Shown here: piece after piece, positions 1 to 12,050 of the stretch
Layout of the letters: every line of letters begins with the position of its first letter
Numbering within the stretch: position 1 is the stretch's first letter
Assembly (NCBI GenBank): GCA_905221605.1
Contig: CAJNDS010002489.1
Location: 332,022-396,021 of the forward strand
From: Symbiodinium natans
Taxonomy: Eukaryota > Sar > Dinophyceae > Suessiales > Symbiodiniaceae
Direction: 5' to 3'
DNA: 64,000 nt
The notes under the pieces: generated by a model
Seen by the model: only the letters and a program-made list of their open reading frames with translations
Database searches by the model: none
What the model was told of the DNA's origin: nothing
Program-made: the position numbers and the translations under genes

Positions 1-45
1 CTTGCGCCGGCGTCCTAGTTCGTGTGATTCATTGGAACCATACCC

Positions 46-130
46 TGAAACCTAAACCCTAAACCCTAATCCCTAATCCCTAAACCCCTGAAACCCTATA
101 AGCCCTGAAGCCCTATAAGCCCTGAAGCCC
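46..130 (+). repeat. Degenerate CCCTAAA array
   Basis: CCCTAAA, CCCTAAT and CCCTATAAG/CCCTGAAG variants form a short degenerate interstitial telomere-like tract at the left edge. Confidence 0.85.
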
Positions 131-816
131 TATGCTCAACCGCTGAAGCGATGAGCCCTTCTGATCCTGCAGCCCAACAGCTACTGGGTACCCTTCTGGA
201 CTCTGGAGGCCCCCTAGCTGGCCCTGTGCGCTGCATTCTAGACGGCGGGACAGTCTACGGGACACCTGAGAGAACGTTTTCAGGATGCATTGCTGGCTCC
301 TCACCATAGTCAAATTTTTTGGGAAGGCACTGTCGGACTTGAGATTGGCGAAGCCCCAATCCCAAACCCTAGAATTGCTGCTCACCATCAGGGACTTGCA
401 GGCGGAAGAATGCTTGTCCTGAAGTGAGACAACCTGGTGGGCCGGCAAATGTTTTTTGGGTGCTCATGCCCCAACCACGACCAGAGCGACACCAGAGCCA
501 GCTGCAGCTTCAGTTGGGAGACAGCGGCTCCCATGTGCTTCCTCCCCACATGAACACCCCTCAAGTGTCTGTAATCCACCTCCACCTCTCTTGGGCACAA
601 AACCTGCCAAATCCTTAGCCACTTTAGCCTGTCCCGCTTGAAGAAAGAGCCCTGAAGCCCCCTGGTTCCCTCCGAAACCTTGAGCCTCTATAGTCCCTCC
701 ACCCTAAACCCTAAGCCCGAAACTCAAAAACCCTCTGCGGGCCGTGAAGTCGCGCAGCGGTACACGGCCGACGGCCGACAGCAGCGAGGCCTTAGGCCGA
801 AGCCCACGATTTTCTT
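131..816. other. Non-coding stretch without a recognisable gene
   Basis: Short open frames on both strands overlap one another and none has recognisable protein character. Isolated CCCTAAA words occur near 362 and 700. Confidence 0.6.
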
Positions 817-880
817 CTTGGAGGTTCATGGGTAGTGTACAAGTACTACTTGGAGGTTCAGGGTTTAGGGGTTAGGGCTA

Positions 881-985
881 CTTGGAAGTTCAAGGGTAGT
901 TACAAGTAGGGTCATAAGTAGGAGAACTCCAGCTATCACCTGTTTTTGTTATACCCCTACTTCTAACTTCCCCCGAGCCTCCAAG
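881..985. repeat. Family A fold-back element (MITE-like)
   Basis: The 105-bp sequence starts CTTGGAAGTTCAAGGGTAG and ends with the imperfect complement, ...CTTCCCCCGAGCCTCCAAG. It is flanked by TA on both sides, consistent with a TA duplication. Inner parts share GTAGGGTCATAAG/CCCCTACTTCTAAC words with other copies. A half copy (CTTGGAGGTTCATGGGTAG) lies just upstream at 817. It carries no coding capacity, so it would depend on an enzyme elsewhere. Confidence 0.75.
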
Positions 986-1168
986 TAAGGCGCTGTATGA
1001 GGCGAGTGGAGGCTTGCTATGGGGATTTCGAGATGCCAAGTGCCAGTTGCGCGCCGGAGTTTAAGAACACATGATACTTGGAGGGCAACTTGGTTTTGTC
1101 TTATGTTCTGGCCCTCGGTTGACAGATCAGCGTTCACATCACCCCTTTGCGACTGAAACTCTGCTTTT

Positions 1169-1283
1169 GCAGGTTGATGGGTAGTTATAACTAGGATGAT
1201 AAGTACCCAAATAAGGCTACCATCAGGTAGCATTATCTAGCTACCCTACTTGTGCCCCCACTTCTAACTACCCGTGAACCTCC
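1169..1283. repeat. Family A fold-back element
   Basis: The left arm (GCAGGTTGATGGGTAGTTA) pairs with the right arm (TAACTACCCGTGAACCTCC). The outer CTTGG end is lost on the left. Confidence 0.7.
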
Positions 1284-1302
1284 CAGCGCCCTCTAAGCTT
1301 AC

Positions 1303-1467
1303 CCTAAACCCTATTGGACCCGGAACTGAGGGCGAACCCTAAACCCAAAACCCTTTTTTACCCTAAACCCTTTTTGTACCCTAAACCCTAAACCCTTTTG
1401 TACCCTAAACCCTAAACCCTAAACCCCAAACCCCAAACCCCAAACCCCAAACCCTAAACCCTAAACC
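1303..1467 (+). repeat. CCCTAAA array
   Basis: CCCTAAA units are mixed with CCCTTTTTG and CCCCAAA variants. Confidence 0.9.
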
Positions 1468-1542
1468 CTCTAAGCTTGAGACACGCGAGCGCTGCAGCAT
1501 GTCCCCAGGTGCATCCTGGCAGTTCTGGGCCTTGGCGGTGGC

Positions 1543-1638
1543 TTAGGGTTTAGGGTTTAGGGTTTAGGGTTTAGGGTTTAGGGTTTAGGGTTTAGGGTTT
1601 AGGGTTTAGGGTTTAGGGTTTAGAGTTTAGAGTTTAGG
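1543..1638 (-). repeat. TTTAGGG array
   Basis: About thirteen TTTAGGG units, the last two changed to TTTAGAG, running into a poly(G) tract (about 1639-1656). It is opposite in orientation to the array at 1303. Confidence 0.95.
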
Positions 1639-1765
1639 GTGGGGGGGGGGGGGGGGAACTGCTGTTTGGTTTCAGGCCCCGACTCCATTCCAAGTGCCAG
1701 AGCTTGACGGTTTAGGGTTTGGGGCTACATGCTTCATCTTCACAAAAAGTGCGTAAAACCAATCA

Positions 1766-1825
1766 ATCCCTAAACCCTAAACCCCAAACCCTAAACCCTA
1801 AACCCGAAACCCTAAACCCTAAACT
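1766..1825 (+). repeat. CCCTAAA array
   Basis: About eight units with CCCCAAA and CCCGAAA variants. Confidence 0.9.
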
Positions 1826-2089
1826 GAAATCACGGTGATTTATTTGGTATTCGGGCGGCAGGGTTCAGGCTGTCTTTGCCGGCTTTGCTAGCTTTGCTTG
1901 GACCCCTCAACCCAAACCCCGGCCAAACATTTCCAAGGGCTTGGCTCTACTCAAGGGTTTCGGGTGGCGTGTCCATGTTACTCCAGCCATGAAATTGTGT
2001 AGTTGTGAGTGATTCACACAGAAGCTTGGGCTTCATGAGTTGCACGATGGGCTCATGAGGACCTTAGGATTCTGGGATTTTACAGGGAG

Positions 2090-2213
2090 TTTAGGGTTTA
2101 GGGTTTTGGGGTTTTGGGCTTAAACCCTAAACGCCCTTCAACCCTAAACCCTAAGCCCCCTTCAACCGTAAACCCTAAACCCTCAACCCTAAACCCTAAA
2201 CCCTAAACCCCAA
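2090..2213. repeat. Facing telomere-like arrays
   Basis: TTTAGGG words (2090-2122) are followed at once by CCCTAAA words (2124-2213), making an inverted pair with almost no spacer. Confidence 0.85.
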
Positions 2214-2310
2214 CCCGCAGCTGGCGCACCATCGTCATTGGATCCGCCACCCGCCAAAGCGTGGACCCTTGCATGGCGTGGGGTACTCCATCCGTATGCT
2301 TATATAAGTT

Positions 2311-2407
2311 CTTAGTAGGGAAGGAGGGAAGTGGGTATCCTATTAAACACCCCTGAAAGAGTTTATATACATGTGTTGGGATAGAAGGTACTTAGTTCCC
2401 TACTAAG
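2311..2407. repeat. Small inverted-repeat element
   Basis: CTTAGTAGGGAA at the left and TTCCCTACTAAG at the right are perfect complements about 97 bp apart. I found no second complete copy; the words AGTAGGGAATGAGG near 61031 are similar. Confidence 0.5.
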
Positions 2408-2914
2408 CAAGCGTGTCCCGCAAACCTTGAACCAGACCCTTACATGTCCTAGAGCCTACAAACGCTAAAGCCTCTGAAGCCTGAACCTTAAGCCCCTGTG
2501 GTCCATCCTCGAACTTTCAGCGGTCATTGCCCCGAGCTGAAGATGTGAAAGGGGCCGCAAGACATGAACAATCCTCCCCCAGCATCCTCCGAAGGGCTCG
2601 TGTACCTCTCAGGCATATACTTGGGCCCCAAAAGTCCACTTTCTGGGAGACTGCTGTAAAGCCAACGTATATCGTGTTCAGGCTGGACCCTTGGGGTTCT
2701 GTTTGGGTTTAAGGTTGAGGGTTTAGAGCCCGAATCCCCCCCCCCTCCCTAAGCCCCCCCTACACCGCCAGCTCGCAACCCCTAAGTCACCGAAACGCGT
2801 TATTGCTTTGCTTCTGGACTCCTGAACCTTTTGCTGCCGGGCTGCTTCCAGTGGCTCGTTAACCTAAAGCCCGAAAGCCCCCAAGTCAACCTACTTACGT
2901 ACTTCAACTTACTG

Positions 2915-2998
2915 CTAGGAGGATCATGGGTAGAGGTAAGTGCGGTTATGAGCATAGGTACTTCTAGCCCTGCTTATGCCTACCCATGAACCTCCAAG
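2915..2998. repeat. Family A fold-back element
   Basis: Ends CTAGGAGGATCATGGGTAG and CTACCCATGAACCTCCAAG, with TA after the right end. It is 84 bp long, shorter than other copies through loss in the middle. Confidence 0.7.
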
Positions 2999-3003
2999 TA
3001 GAA

Positions 3004-4145
3004 CTTTCGGGCCACTCTGCCACCCGAAGCCACGTGCAGCATGGATTCTACCCTAAACCCTAAACCCTAAACACAAGAAACACAAAGTCCGTAGACCTGG
3101 GGGTGAAGCCCTTTTGCATCCAGGTCTGACGCCGGGCATCACCAAATTTAGTTAAGAGGCGAAACTCGTGTTCACCCTTCAAAGAATAGTCCGAATACCA
3201 AGCCCTAAACCCCCAAACCCCCTCAGCCCTTTGTCCCTTTTGCTCGTTCCCCCCAAGCAGGGTTTAGGGTTTAGGGATAGGCCCCCTAGAATCTGACACC
3301 CAAGCCTTCCAGTCGCAGTCGCACATTGTCCATGGTGCTCGCGACAAAGGTCCACGGAAGCCTGCGTTCGAGGGCTTACGGCGTTTGTTCTGCCTCCCGC
3401 CTTTCGCCCACATTGGGGGGCACATATGAGCTTTTTGGTACTTGACGAAAAGTAGGGGATTCCAGAAGTCTGCCTGTACTCCTATAACTCACCACACCAC
3501 CAGCCGATAGGCGAAACACGACCAGACCAAAATTGAAAATCTGTTTCAGATCTTTGTGGAAGACAAGCGACCTGATTCTATCAGGTCTGGCAGGCCTCGC
3601 AACAAAAAAACTTGCCAAGCTGCATCCAGCACCGCATATCCGGAATCTGCTGGGACAAGAGCACTGGGCATACCCTAAACCCTAAACCCTAAACCCTCAA
3701 CCCTCTAAATCCTGCACCCTGGACCCTAAACCCTAAACCCATGAACCCAGAGCCCAAAGGCTCATCTTCGCAGACGGCCCAGTTTTGATCTTTGCTCTTC
3801 GCCAGTATGGCTGGGGCAGCTCCATGGGGGAGGGTGCGCCTCGGGTACTTCAACCCTAAACCCTAAACCACAAACCCTAACCCTAAACCCTAAACCGGGT
3901 TCCCCCTGACGCACGTTGAGGGGGGCTGCCTCGCCGTCCGAAGATCCACGAAGGTCACCTGACAAGACTGCAGCGGATTCAGGGGCAACCCTAAACCCTT
4001 ATAAACCCTAAACCCTAAACCCCAGGAAGGGCCTCATGCATCCCCAAGTCCCCCGCCAACGAATGGTTGTGGACCCTCAATGCCCGAAGTCACTGCCCTA
4101 GCATCACCGGAAGCCCGAACTTAAAGCTGAAGCACTTATTGCCCT
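3004..4145. other. Non-coding stretch with scattered telomere-like words
   Basis: Short CCCTAAA runs lie at 3052-3071, 3672-3697, 3723-3740, 3852-3895 and 3987-4021, and TTTAGGG at 3262. No credible gene. Confidence 0.7.
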
Positions 4146-4575
4146 GTTAGGGTCCTTACTCTAAGGGGATCCTACTATTTGGAGGTCTATATTGGGGTCA
4201 AACCTATGAACCCTCTAAACCGTATAAACCCTACACCGCAAATCAGACCTGAACCTCAACCCTTCCCGACTCCGCCTCCTCCTGCGGCGCAGGCTCTGTC
4301 GTGTTGACGTCGTAGACCGACCATTGCCTCGAGAATTTAAAGGTTTCGGGATTAGGGTTTATAGGGTTTAGGGTTTAGTGTTCAGGGTTTAGGAGGAATG
4401 AGGGTGTAGATGGGGGTGTAGTCTTTAGGGCTCAGGATTTAGAATTTTCAGGTCTCAGAATCTGGGTGCTTCAGGTCTGATAGAAATCCTTGCGGGTTGT
4501 TGTCTACGGTTCTTGAGGATTCCGAAGACAAATGGTCGGAAAGCTCCAGAAAAGAGGCAGCGGCTACATCGCACC

Positions 4576-4663
4576 TGCAGGTTCATGGGTGCACCGGTGC
4601 ACCCTAAGTAAGGTTATGATGCTAGGGACTTCTTATCCTACTTCTAACTACCCATGAGCCTCT
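4576..4663. repeat. Family A fold-back element, diverged
   Basis: GCAGGTTCATGGGT pairs with ACCCATGAGCCTC. The inner AAGTAAGGTTATGA word is shared with the copies at 11299 and 13758. Confidence 0.6.
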
Positions 4664-5276
4664 GACCAGCTGGCTTCCGGATACCGCATCTCACAGCTAT
4701 CTTTGGCTCTATTCACCCACGTTTAGTGGGTTACGCAACTGAAGTGTCCGAGCTACTATCACACTTACCAACCACAAGTTGCGACTTGGATCCTACACCC
4801 TTTCCTTTCACCCTTAACCCTAAACCCTGAACACTGACCGAAACACTGTGCTTCGAACCTAAACCCCAAACCCTAAACCCTTTCCTCTAACCCTCAAGCC
4901 TTTAACCCTAAACCCTAAACCTTTTTCAGGAGCTCAACGAAAAAGCCACCCGACCGCATCCCGAAGCCCAGAGGCATGGAGAAGATGTCGTCGTACGGCT
5001 GCAAGAAAAAAGAACCTCAAGGCGTCTTTTAGGGCCTTTTAGGGTTTAGGGTTTAGGGTTAAGGGTTTAGAGGTACCCTTCTAACCGAAACGGCCCGGAA
5101 CCTTCATGGGTTGCCCTATACTTCTACGTATCCCTTCGCCTTTGTAAACCCTCGGCAGGGCATATGAAGCAAGAAGACTTCATGAGATGTTTTCTTCAGG
5201 CCACAGCCCCAGCATTGGGGCGACCGATGACTCGATCAAGTTCTAGGGGCCCATTCAACTAGAATGGGTTTTGGGC

Positions 5277-5422
5277 TTATATAATATATATATATATATA
5301 TAATATATAATATATATATATATAATATATAATATATAATATATATATATAATATATAATATATATAATCTATAATAATATATATATATATATATTATAT
5401 AATATATATAATATATATAATC
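5277..5422. repeat. (TA)n / ATATAATATA tract
   Basis: About 145 bp of TA with AATATA interruptions. It is self-complementary and could form cruciforms. Confidence 0.95.
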
Positions 5423-6394
5423 TACGCTATTGCACGATCAGGACCTCTATGCACTTCGAAGGCTTTCGTGTGTATATCCGTATATTCCGCAACATGCATG
5501 TCCTGCTTAGTTCGTGGTGCGCATAAATATTGGTGCATATTTAAGCTCTTTTGCTGCATCTTGCTGCTCTACTCAATCACGGCATGGTCTCCTCAAGCAT
5601 GTGCAGTACTGCCTGGCATGAACACAGAGGTTTTCACACCCCGACAATGATTTATGCGGGAAATGCGGGTGTTGGCAAAAGTGTGCCAAGGAGTGGGCTC
5701 CCAGGAGGCAATACTGTAAGCCTGTAAGCTGCAGCCTGTGGCATATCTGCACGTCTTGCTGTCAGTATGTGTTGTGCCGACTTGTCTCGCTGCAAAAGCA
5801 CAAAAGCATGCAAGGTAAGCATGTTGAGGCATTTGCTACTGGGGACTGGGCTGTCACTGGTCCGAGGCCATTGGGTTCCAGAACTCCACAAAATCTCGGG
5901 GTTTGCGAGGTTTGGGGTGAGGTTCAGTGGGTGGTGACTTTGGGTTCAGGATTCAGGCCGCACTCTTCATTCTTCCTCCAACACCTCTACTACGTGCTCA
6001 CAAGGTCTATACTTGGGATGGTGAGGGGGTGGGTGCTTCGAGCATTTCGAAAAGCTGCTCTTTTGCAGCCAGAACACTCTCGGTGTGGAGTGTCAATGCG
6101 CCTGTTGCAGACCGCGTAAACAAGGCCTGTGGGCGCAACAGTTCCCGGCGATTCTCTGAGCTCTGAAGTTCTGCCGGCACTCTGAAGTGTCTGCCGGGCT
6201 GGCAGATACAACGGATGTGTTTTGCTTTGCCAGGGTTATCGTGTACGTAGCCTTTAGCACAGACCCTATCGATTGTACAAGGCCCCTCCACAAGGACATC
6301 AAACAACCCCCCAGCAGCGAAACCCTAAACCCTAAACCCTCAAACCCTAAGCGGCCCAAGGTCAGGGTTTATACGGGACGTTTGGGTGCGGCTT
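5423..6394. other. Non-coding stretch, weak overlapping frames
   Basis: Several frames of 60-116 codons overlap on both strands with no family resemblance. None can be supported as a gene. Confidence 0.55.
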
Positions 6395-6477
6395 CTTGGA
6401 GGTTCATGACACTTAAGGGCTTATAAGTGGGTTATAAGTACAGTCATCATTGGTTAGTAAGTACCATGACCTCCAAG
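6395..6477. repeat. Family A fold-back element
   Basis: CTTGGAGGTTCATG...CATGACCTCCAAG, about 83 bp, with TA after the right end. The middle has GTGGGTTATAAGTA. Confidence 0.65.
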
Positions 6478-6612
6478 TAGATTCAGGAGTTGAGGCTTTT
6501 TGTAGGGCTTTATCTGGCTCGGCAGTGAATCTGGAACTTGCACACCCTCTCTCTCCGACTTGCGCGTGTCATCCTTGCGCACGGGCCTTGAGGGTATAGG
6601 GTGAAGGGCCCC

Positions 6613-6662
6613 CTAAACCCTAAACCCTAAACCCTAAACCCGAAACCCGAAACCCTAAACCC
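6613..6662 (+). repeat. CCCTAAA array
   Basis: Six to seven units, with CCCGAAA variants at the right end. Confidence 0.9.
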
Positions 6663-7076
6663 CGACCTGATGGGCCAAAACCCGGATCTTTGGCCGGATC
6701 TCCAGTATCTCTTCGTACCTCCAGCTTTCTGGGCTACACCGGATTTCAGCTGAGTTGGAAGGAACTTAAACAAAAGCTCTTGCCTATAGCAAATACTATA
6801 CTACCCCGAGTCTTGAGTTCACTTATAAAGTTGGAACGTGGTTTAAGGATGATTAGAGCTAGGATTCCCTGTTAGTAACCCTCTTGGGGTATGAGTAGAA
6901 TGACGTTCCAAACTTTGGGGATTTACCCTTGGCTGCACTTAGCAGGGTAGCTCTAAATTTAATGTTTAGCTGCCTTGTTAAGAAACCCAATAAACCCCAA
7001 AAAGGCTAAGGACCTAAAATTTTGGGCGAAGGTGGTCTTGGGGTGGCCTTCAGGGCTCCGCTTTAGGATTTTGGGA

Positions 7077-7094
7077 GGGGGGGGGGGGGGGGGT
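7077..7094 (+). repeat. Poly(G) tract
   Basis: An uninterrupted run of about 17 G; similar runs recur through the window. Confidence 0.9.
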
Positions 7095-8001
7095 TTTTCA
7101 GGGCTCAAACTGTGGGTTTAGGGTGGACCCACCAGACATCTCGCCCCAGTGCATTCACTTTCTGTGGAACTTGCCTAAACTCTAAACCCTAAACCCTGAA
7201 CCCTTTTTTGTCCTTAACAGAGGAAGCATTCAGGCTCCTGGAATCCACTTCCTGTCCCGGAAAAGCCGTGTCCAAACTTTGGCCGCCCTAGCAGGAACAT
7301 TCCGTTTCTCGTTCGGACCTGGGTTTAGGGTTTAGGGTTTAGGGTTTCGGGTTTAGGGTTTAGGGATATTCCGTCTGCTTGAGGATGCCTATGGACCCTT
7401 ACCAGAGCGCGAAGATGCACGAAAGACCCGAAGCCCCGCAGCTGAGCTGAAAGCCCTACACATGCACCCGACCTACAGAGTTTAGGGTTTAGGGTTTAGG
7501 GTTTAGGATTTAGGGTTTAGGGTTTAGGGCTGAACACTATGGCATTCTAAACCCGAAGGCAAGTTGCGCGAGGGGCATCAGCAGACCTCGGGGCTGTGAG
7601 CGAGTTGCCTATGCATATGGGGCTAGAGGTTTGGGGCTTCGGCTTGCGTCGGGTGCGTTCAAAATAAGAAAATATATACATGCATACATGTATAGATACA
7701 TTGTGTATATATATACATATTTTTTGCATACATTGATATTTGTATATAGTTTCATTTCAAGCAAGTGTTGGGATCGCTTTGGTAGGACAGTCCTCCAGAC
7801 CAAGCTTGCCAGCTTCGATCCAAATTCTCTGCACCAAATCCGAAAGCCCTGAAACCCGAACGCTTTGCACCGCCCTACACCCTAAACCCTAAACCCTAAA
7901 CCCAACACAAACCCAAAACCCTAAACCCTGAACCCACGGACGGCCTTCGGCCGTCCGCAGGTGTCGCTGGCCCGTGGAGTGGTCCAGTACAAGCCTGGGC
8001 T

Positions 8002-8345
8002 TGGGTTTAGGGTTTGGGGTTTGGGGTTTAGGGTTTAGGGCTGAGGGTTGAGGGTTGAGGGTTTAGGGTTTCGGGTTTAGGGCTTAGGGTTAGGGTTTAG
8101 GGTTTAGGGCTTAGGGTTTAGGGTTTAGGTTTAGGGTTTAGGGCTTAGGGTTTAGGGTTTAGGGTTTAGGGTCTGCGGTTTAGAGTTTAGGGTTTGGGGC
8201 TGTGGGTGTATATGGTTCAGGGTCTAGGGTTTAGGGTGTAAGTGTAGGGTACGGGTTTATGGTATAGGTTTTTTGTGCTTAGGGTATAGGGTTTAGGGTA
8301 TAAGGGCTTAGGGTATAGGATTTAGGGTTTAAGGTTTCGGCTTTA
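8002..8345 (-). repeat. Long degenerate TTTAGGG array
   Basis: About 340 bp of TTTAGGG drifting into TTGAGGG, TTAGGGC and TATAGGG variants. It is the longest decayed array in the window. Confidence 0.85.
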
Positions 8346-9328
8346 CGGTTTGGGGTTAAGGAGTTTGGGTGTATCGGGTGTCCCAGATGGTTTTTTTGTT
8401 CGCCGCCCACCTTGCTAACACAATACGCGTCACTCTGCCAAGATGGGGCAGAATTAAGTAGGGTTTTATTGCTTCGGGGACAGGGCTTCTAAGGTTTCCA
8501 TGGGACAGGGGTTTAGGGCTTCGACTCTTGGGCGAGGATTCATGGGTTTGAGGTTTAGGAGTCTTACGGCGCCCCTAAAGCCCTGAGGGCTTGGAGTTTT
8601 AGGGCTTCCGGTTCTAGGGTTCTAGGGTTCTAAGGGTTTAGGGTTTACCGCTTTTGGGCTCGGAACCCGGGACCATACTTCGCAAAACCTTTCACCTAAA
8701 TCTCATGTCGTGACTGGATTGAAGGTCGAACCCACTTCAAGCCACTTCAAGTTACGGCGGCCCTTTGACTTAAACCCTCGCTCTCGGGTACTACGTCAAA
8801 ACCCTCAAGCCCAAACCCTGCCAAGCGTCGCCGCCGTGTTCGGCGTCAGCAGTGCCTTAGACGCTATGATTTATGTTGAGCTGCCGAGGCTGAAAGCCTA
8901 TTCGCCACCCGCCAAGCAGATGACCCACACTGCAGGCCGGCGCAGGTTGGGGCTTGGTTCTCTTTTCCCACGCACAGCTGGCCCAACCGCAAGGCAGGGT
9001 CTGGATGTCTCTTCGATGAAAAACCTCTGCGTCATGGCTGTTTGCGACTCGTCACCTAGTTCTCCCCCCCCCCCCCGCTCCGCAACCCCCAACTTGTGGA
9101 GCTTGGGGCTAGGTGAGGAGTCAGAATGCAAACCAGTAGTGCCGGCTAATCAGCGATGCTTGCACGCCCAAAGCCTGGCGGCGCAAACACACAGCTTTCC
9201 CTGATCAAGGTGGGTCTGCCGCATTTGTGTCAGCCTTCTCCCTGATGAGAATCTCCTGCTTAGGACATGTCCTTTCACACCCTCGATGCCCGCCAAGGCG
9301 TGGGACATCCCCGTGCAAGCGTGTTGTT

Positions 9329-9807
9329 TCGCGTGTTTTTCTTATCCTGAGAGGTCGACAACACTGGCAGCGTGGCAAAGTCATGGACTTGGGGTGGTCG
9401 GGGGAGGGGGCCGGGGGTTATAGGGCCTTGCTAAGAAAACACGATTTTGCGATTTTTCGGGCGCGTCTCTGCATGTCTTGGCGTGCAAACTGCATGTTGT
9501 TTTTTGGTTTGGGGAACATCGCATTATAAGTTTTGGGCACTTTTCGCTTGGGTTTTGCCACTACGAAAGAATGCCCACACGATGATAACGTCCGTTCGCG
9601 TGCGAATGGTCAGAGCACCCATGCCCGCACCAGGATAACGTCCGCGCGCGAATGGTTGGCGCATCCATGCCCATACGATGATAACTTCCATGTTACCAGT
9701 GCATGCGCGTTGTTGAAAAGTGGGCCTTTTCCCTCCCCTCCCCCCCCCCCCCTGAAACCACCCCAAGTCCATGACTTTGCCTATCAGGACAAGAACAACA
9801 CGCGATC
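9329..9807. repeat. Inverted-repeat element with internal 52-bp tandem
   Basis: GCAAAGTCATGGACTTGG (about 9374) and its perfect complement (about 9763-9780) form inner arms. The outer parts (TCGCGTGTTTTTCTTATCC, and ACAAGAACAACACGCGA near 9789) pair imperfectly, with an extra ~20 bp in the left arm. Between them lie GATAACGTCCG...CGAATGG units repeated about every 50 bp (9583-9690). It is probably a non-autonomous DNA element. Confidence 0.6.
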
Positions 9808-10118
9808 CGTTCTTGATGAGGACGAGGATTTGGACTCAATCTTTCATGCGAGATCTGATGCCCTACCGTTCGTCCGAGTTCGGCCGGATATCCGAATCGC
9901 ACCTCCAGTTGCGCTGCATCAGGGAATTTCAAATACACCCCCCACAGCTCAACTCCGCTGTGTGGCCTACCTCAGAATTTTCCACTAAACCGTGAACCCA
10001 AAACACCCCAAACAAGCCAAACAAGCCGAAGGCCACTGGAAGCACAACACACATCGCTCCAGTTTAGAGGCCAAGCCGCTGCCTGACTCACATTGTTTGG
10101 CATGTCCTCCTGCCAAGG
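9808..10118. other. Non-coding stretch
   Basis: No recognisable gene or repeat before the TTTAGGG array. Confidence 0.5.
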
Positions 10119-10184
10119 CTTAGGGTTTAGGGTTTAGGGTTTAGGGTTTAGGGTTTAGGGTTTAGGGTTTAGGGATTAGGGTTA
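10119..10184 (-). repeat. TTTAGGG array
   Basis: About nine near-perfect units. Confidence 0.95.
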
Positions 10185-10286
10185 GGTTTCACAAGTTGTT
10201 ACCTCCGCTGGTCCATCCAGCGATGCAATGTCCTCCAAAAAGCTGCTGTCAGCAACAACTGCTGTCTGAATCTTGACTGTCCACAT

Positions 10287-10371
10287 GAGGGTTTCCGAAA
10301 TTGGCGGTACCCTTCTGAACACCTTATTATAAGGGGATCCTGCCACTTGTGGGTCCCTAAACCATAAACCC
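10287..10371. repeat. Family D fold-back element, partial
   Basis: GAGGGTTTCCGAAATTGGCGG at the left and TTATTATAAGGGGATCCTGCC in the middle match other D copies. The right arm is replaced by CCATAAACCCC. Confidence 0.55.
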
Positions 10372-10469
10372 CTTTTTTCGCAAATGCCCACGTAGACTTT
10401 GCAGGTGACGCCTTCGAGTCCGCACGGGATGCTCATCCGGCTGGGCCAGCTCGAGCAGTTGGGGGTTAG

Positions 10470-10650
10470 GGTGTAGGGTTTAGGGTTTATAAGGATTATA
10501 AGGATTATAAGGATTATAAGGTTTATAAGGTTTATAAGGTTTATAAGGTTTATAAGGTTTATAAGGTTTATAAGGTATAAGGTTTAGGGTTTAGGGTCTA
10601 GGGTTTATAAGGTTTAGGGTCTAGGGTCTAGGGTTTAGGGTGTAGGGTTT
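10470..10650 (-). repeat. TTTATAAGG (9-nt) array between TTTAGGG words
   Basis: About eleven tandem 9-nt units, GATTATAAG then GTTTATAAG, sit between TTTAGGG blocks. It looks like a TTTAGGG array that acquired and amplified a longer unit. Confidence 0.85.
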
Positions 10651-10659
10651 AGGGACTTC

Positions 10660-11811
10660 TTCACCCGAAACCATGGACACTCGTAACATCATGATTTTAC
10701 CGGTTCCGCTCTGGTAGAAGCATGCTATCTCGGAGCATCTCGAAGCCCAAAACTCTCTACAGCACGTAGAGGTGTAGGTCTGAGTTACCATCCACTGGCA
10801 TCCTAAACCCTAGACGCCTATATCAATCCTGATCAAGCCGCACACCACTCCAGCAATGGAACGATGCAAAGAAAATGATAAACCACCGGCACCTCTGCCG
10901 CGGGCGCCACGGTCGTGGGGCCATGCACTACACGCTCGGCGCCGGTACGTCGATCGACCAGACGCAGGTACTCATCCTCCACAAAGGCTCGGTTTTGGGC
11001 TGCGGGACTCTGAGATCAAGGCCCCTCTCGGCACAAACTGCGGATACACTTGCTTCATAATGACAATGCAAGTCAGTAACAAATGTCGTAATCACTACGT
11101 CGAAATAGCTCTTACAAGTAGTTGAAATCCTGACTCACAACTCACTTTGTGTCCGCTTCGCTTTTGCTAGTTTTTGACAATGTATACGACACGGCCCAAA
11201 CAACATGCCACATAATCCTGAACAAACAACTGAAGAACCGAAGAATCCACCACCAGAAAAACAAATGCTTTTGGGAACTCCTGAGAACAGGACTCATACT
11301 TGGAGGTTCAAAGGGTAATTAGTTGTAAGTAGGGTGAGGGGTAACCTAAGTAAGGTTATAAGTATGGTTACCCTCTCGGTTCTACTGGTCGACAGTACTG
11401 AGAGAGATTGTCTGACTTTTATGTCTTATAAAAGCAATGTGAGAGCAAAAGTGACCCGCCCGACTCTTGAAAATGAGGAGTGACAAAATACCCTTCTGCT
11501 CACAAGGAACAGCATTACCTCTCTTCTGTCTTGATGATTTATGATTTTCTCCGCTTAGAGAAGGTAGCAGCTCTGGTACTTGAACAAGAAAAACAAGAGA
11601 GTAACGTTCTCGTAGCAGAGCAGGCCTGTTTTCTACAAGTTGATAGTTGTTGCCATGTATGACAGTTCCTCCCACCGACTGATGGAAACAACCTTTTTTG
11701 TTGAATGAGAAACGCCGTGTTGAACCGGCATAAATTGGAAAACTCGAGCGCGACGCTCTTAAGGTCAGAATCGAAACTTGAACCCTCCTGGCCTCGTAGC
11801 CTTGAGCCCTT
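10660..11811. other. Non-coding stretch with one half family A copy
   Basis: A left family A arm (CTTGGAGGTTCAAAGGGTAA) lies at 11299 with TAAGTAGGGT downstream, but its partner arm is lost. Open frames here overlap on both strands without family resemblance. Confidence 0.5.
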
Positions 11812-11856
11812 ACCTAAACCCTAAACCCTAAACCCTAAACCCTAAACCCTAAACCC
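11812..11856 (+). repeat. CCCTAAA array
   Basis: Six units. Confidence 0.9.
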
Positions 11857-11999
11857 CCTGTGAACCGGAACCTTCGGAAGCCCGCACCTTGCGTACCACC
11901 ACCTTGCGGCTCATCCGTACGAGCTGCCTGGGTGGAGCATGGAGCTGGTTCAGGCCCAGGATTCCGCAACATGGGATACTGCCATGAAAGCCAGGATTC

Positions 12000-12050
12000 T
12001 AGGGTTTAGGGTTTAGGGTTTAGGGTTTAGGGTTTAAGGTTTAGGGCTAC
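12000..12050 (-). repeat. TTTAGGG array
   Basis: Seven units. Similar short arrays of 5-6 units follow at 12376-12410 and 12616-12660. Confidence 0.9.

Noticed and set aside
8710-9204. 164-codon plus-strand frame
   Set aside because: It begins with GTG rather than ATG, has telomere-like word remnants and poly(C), and shows no known motif.
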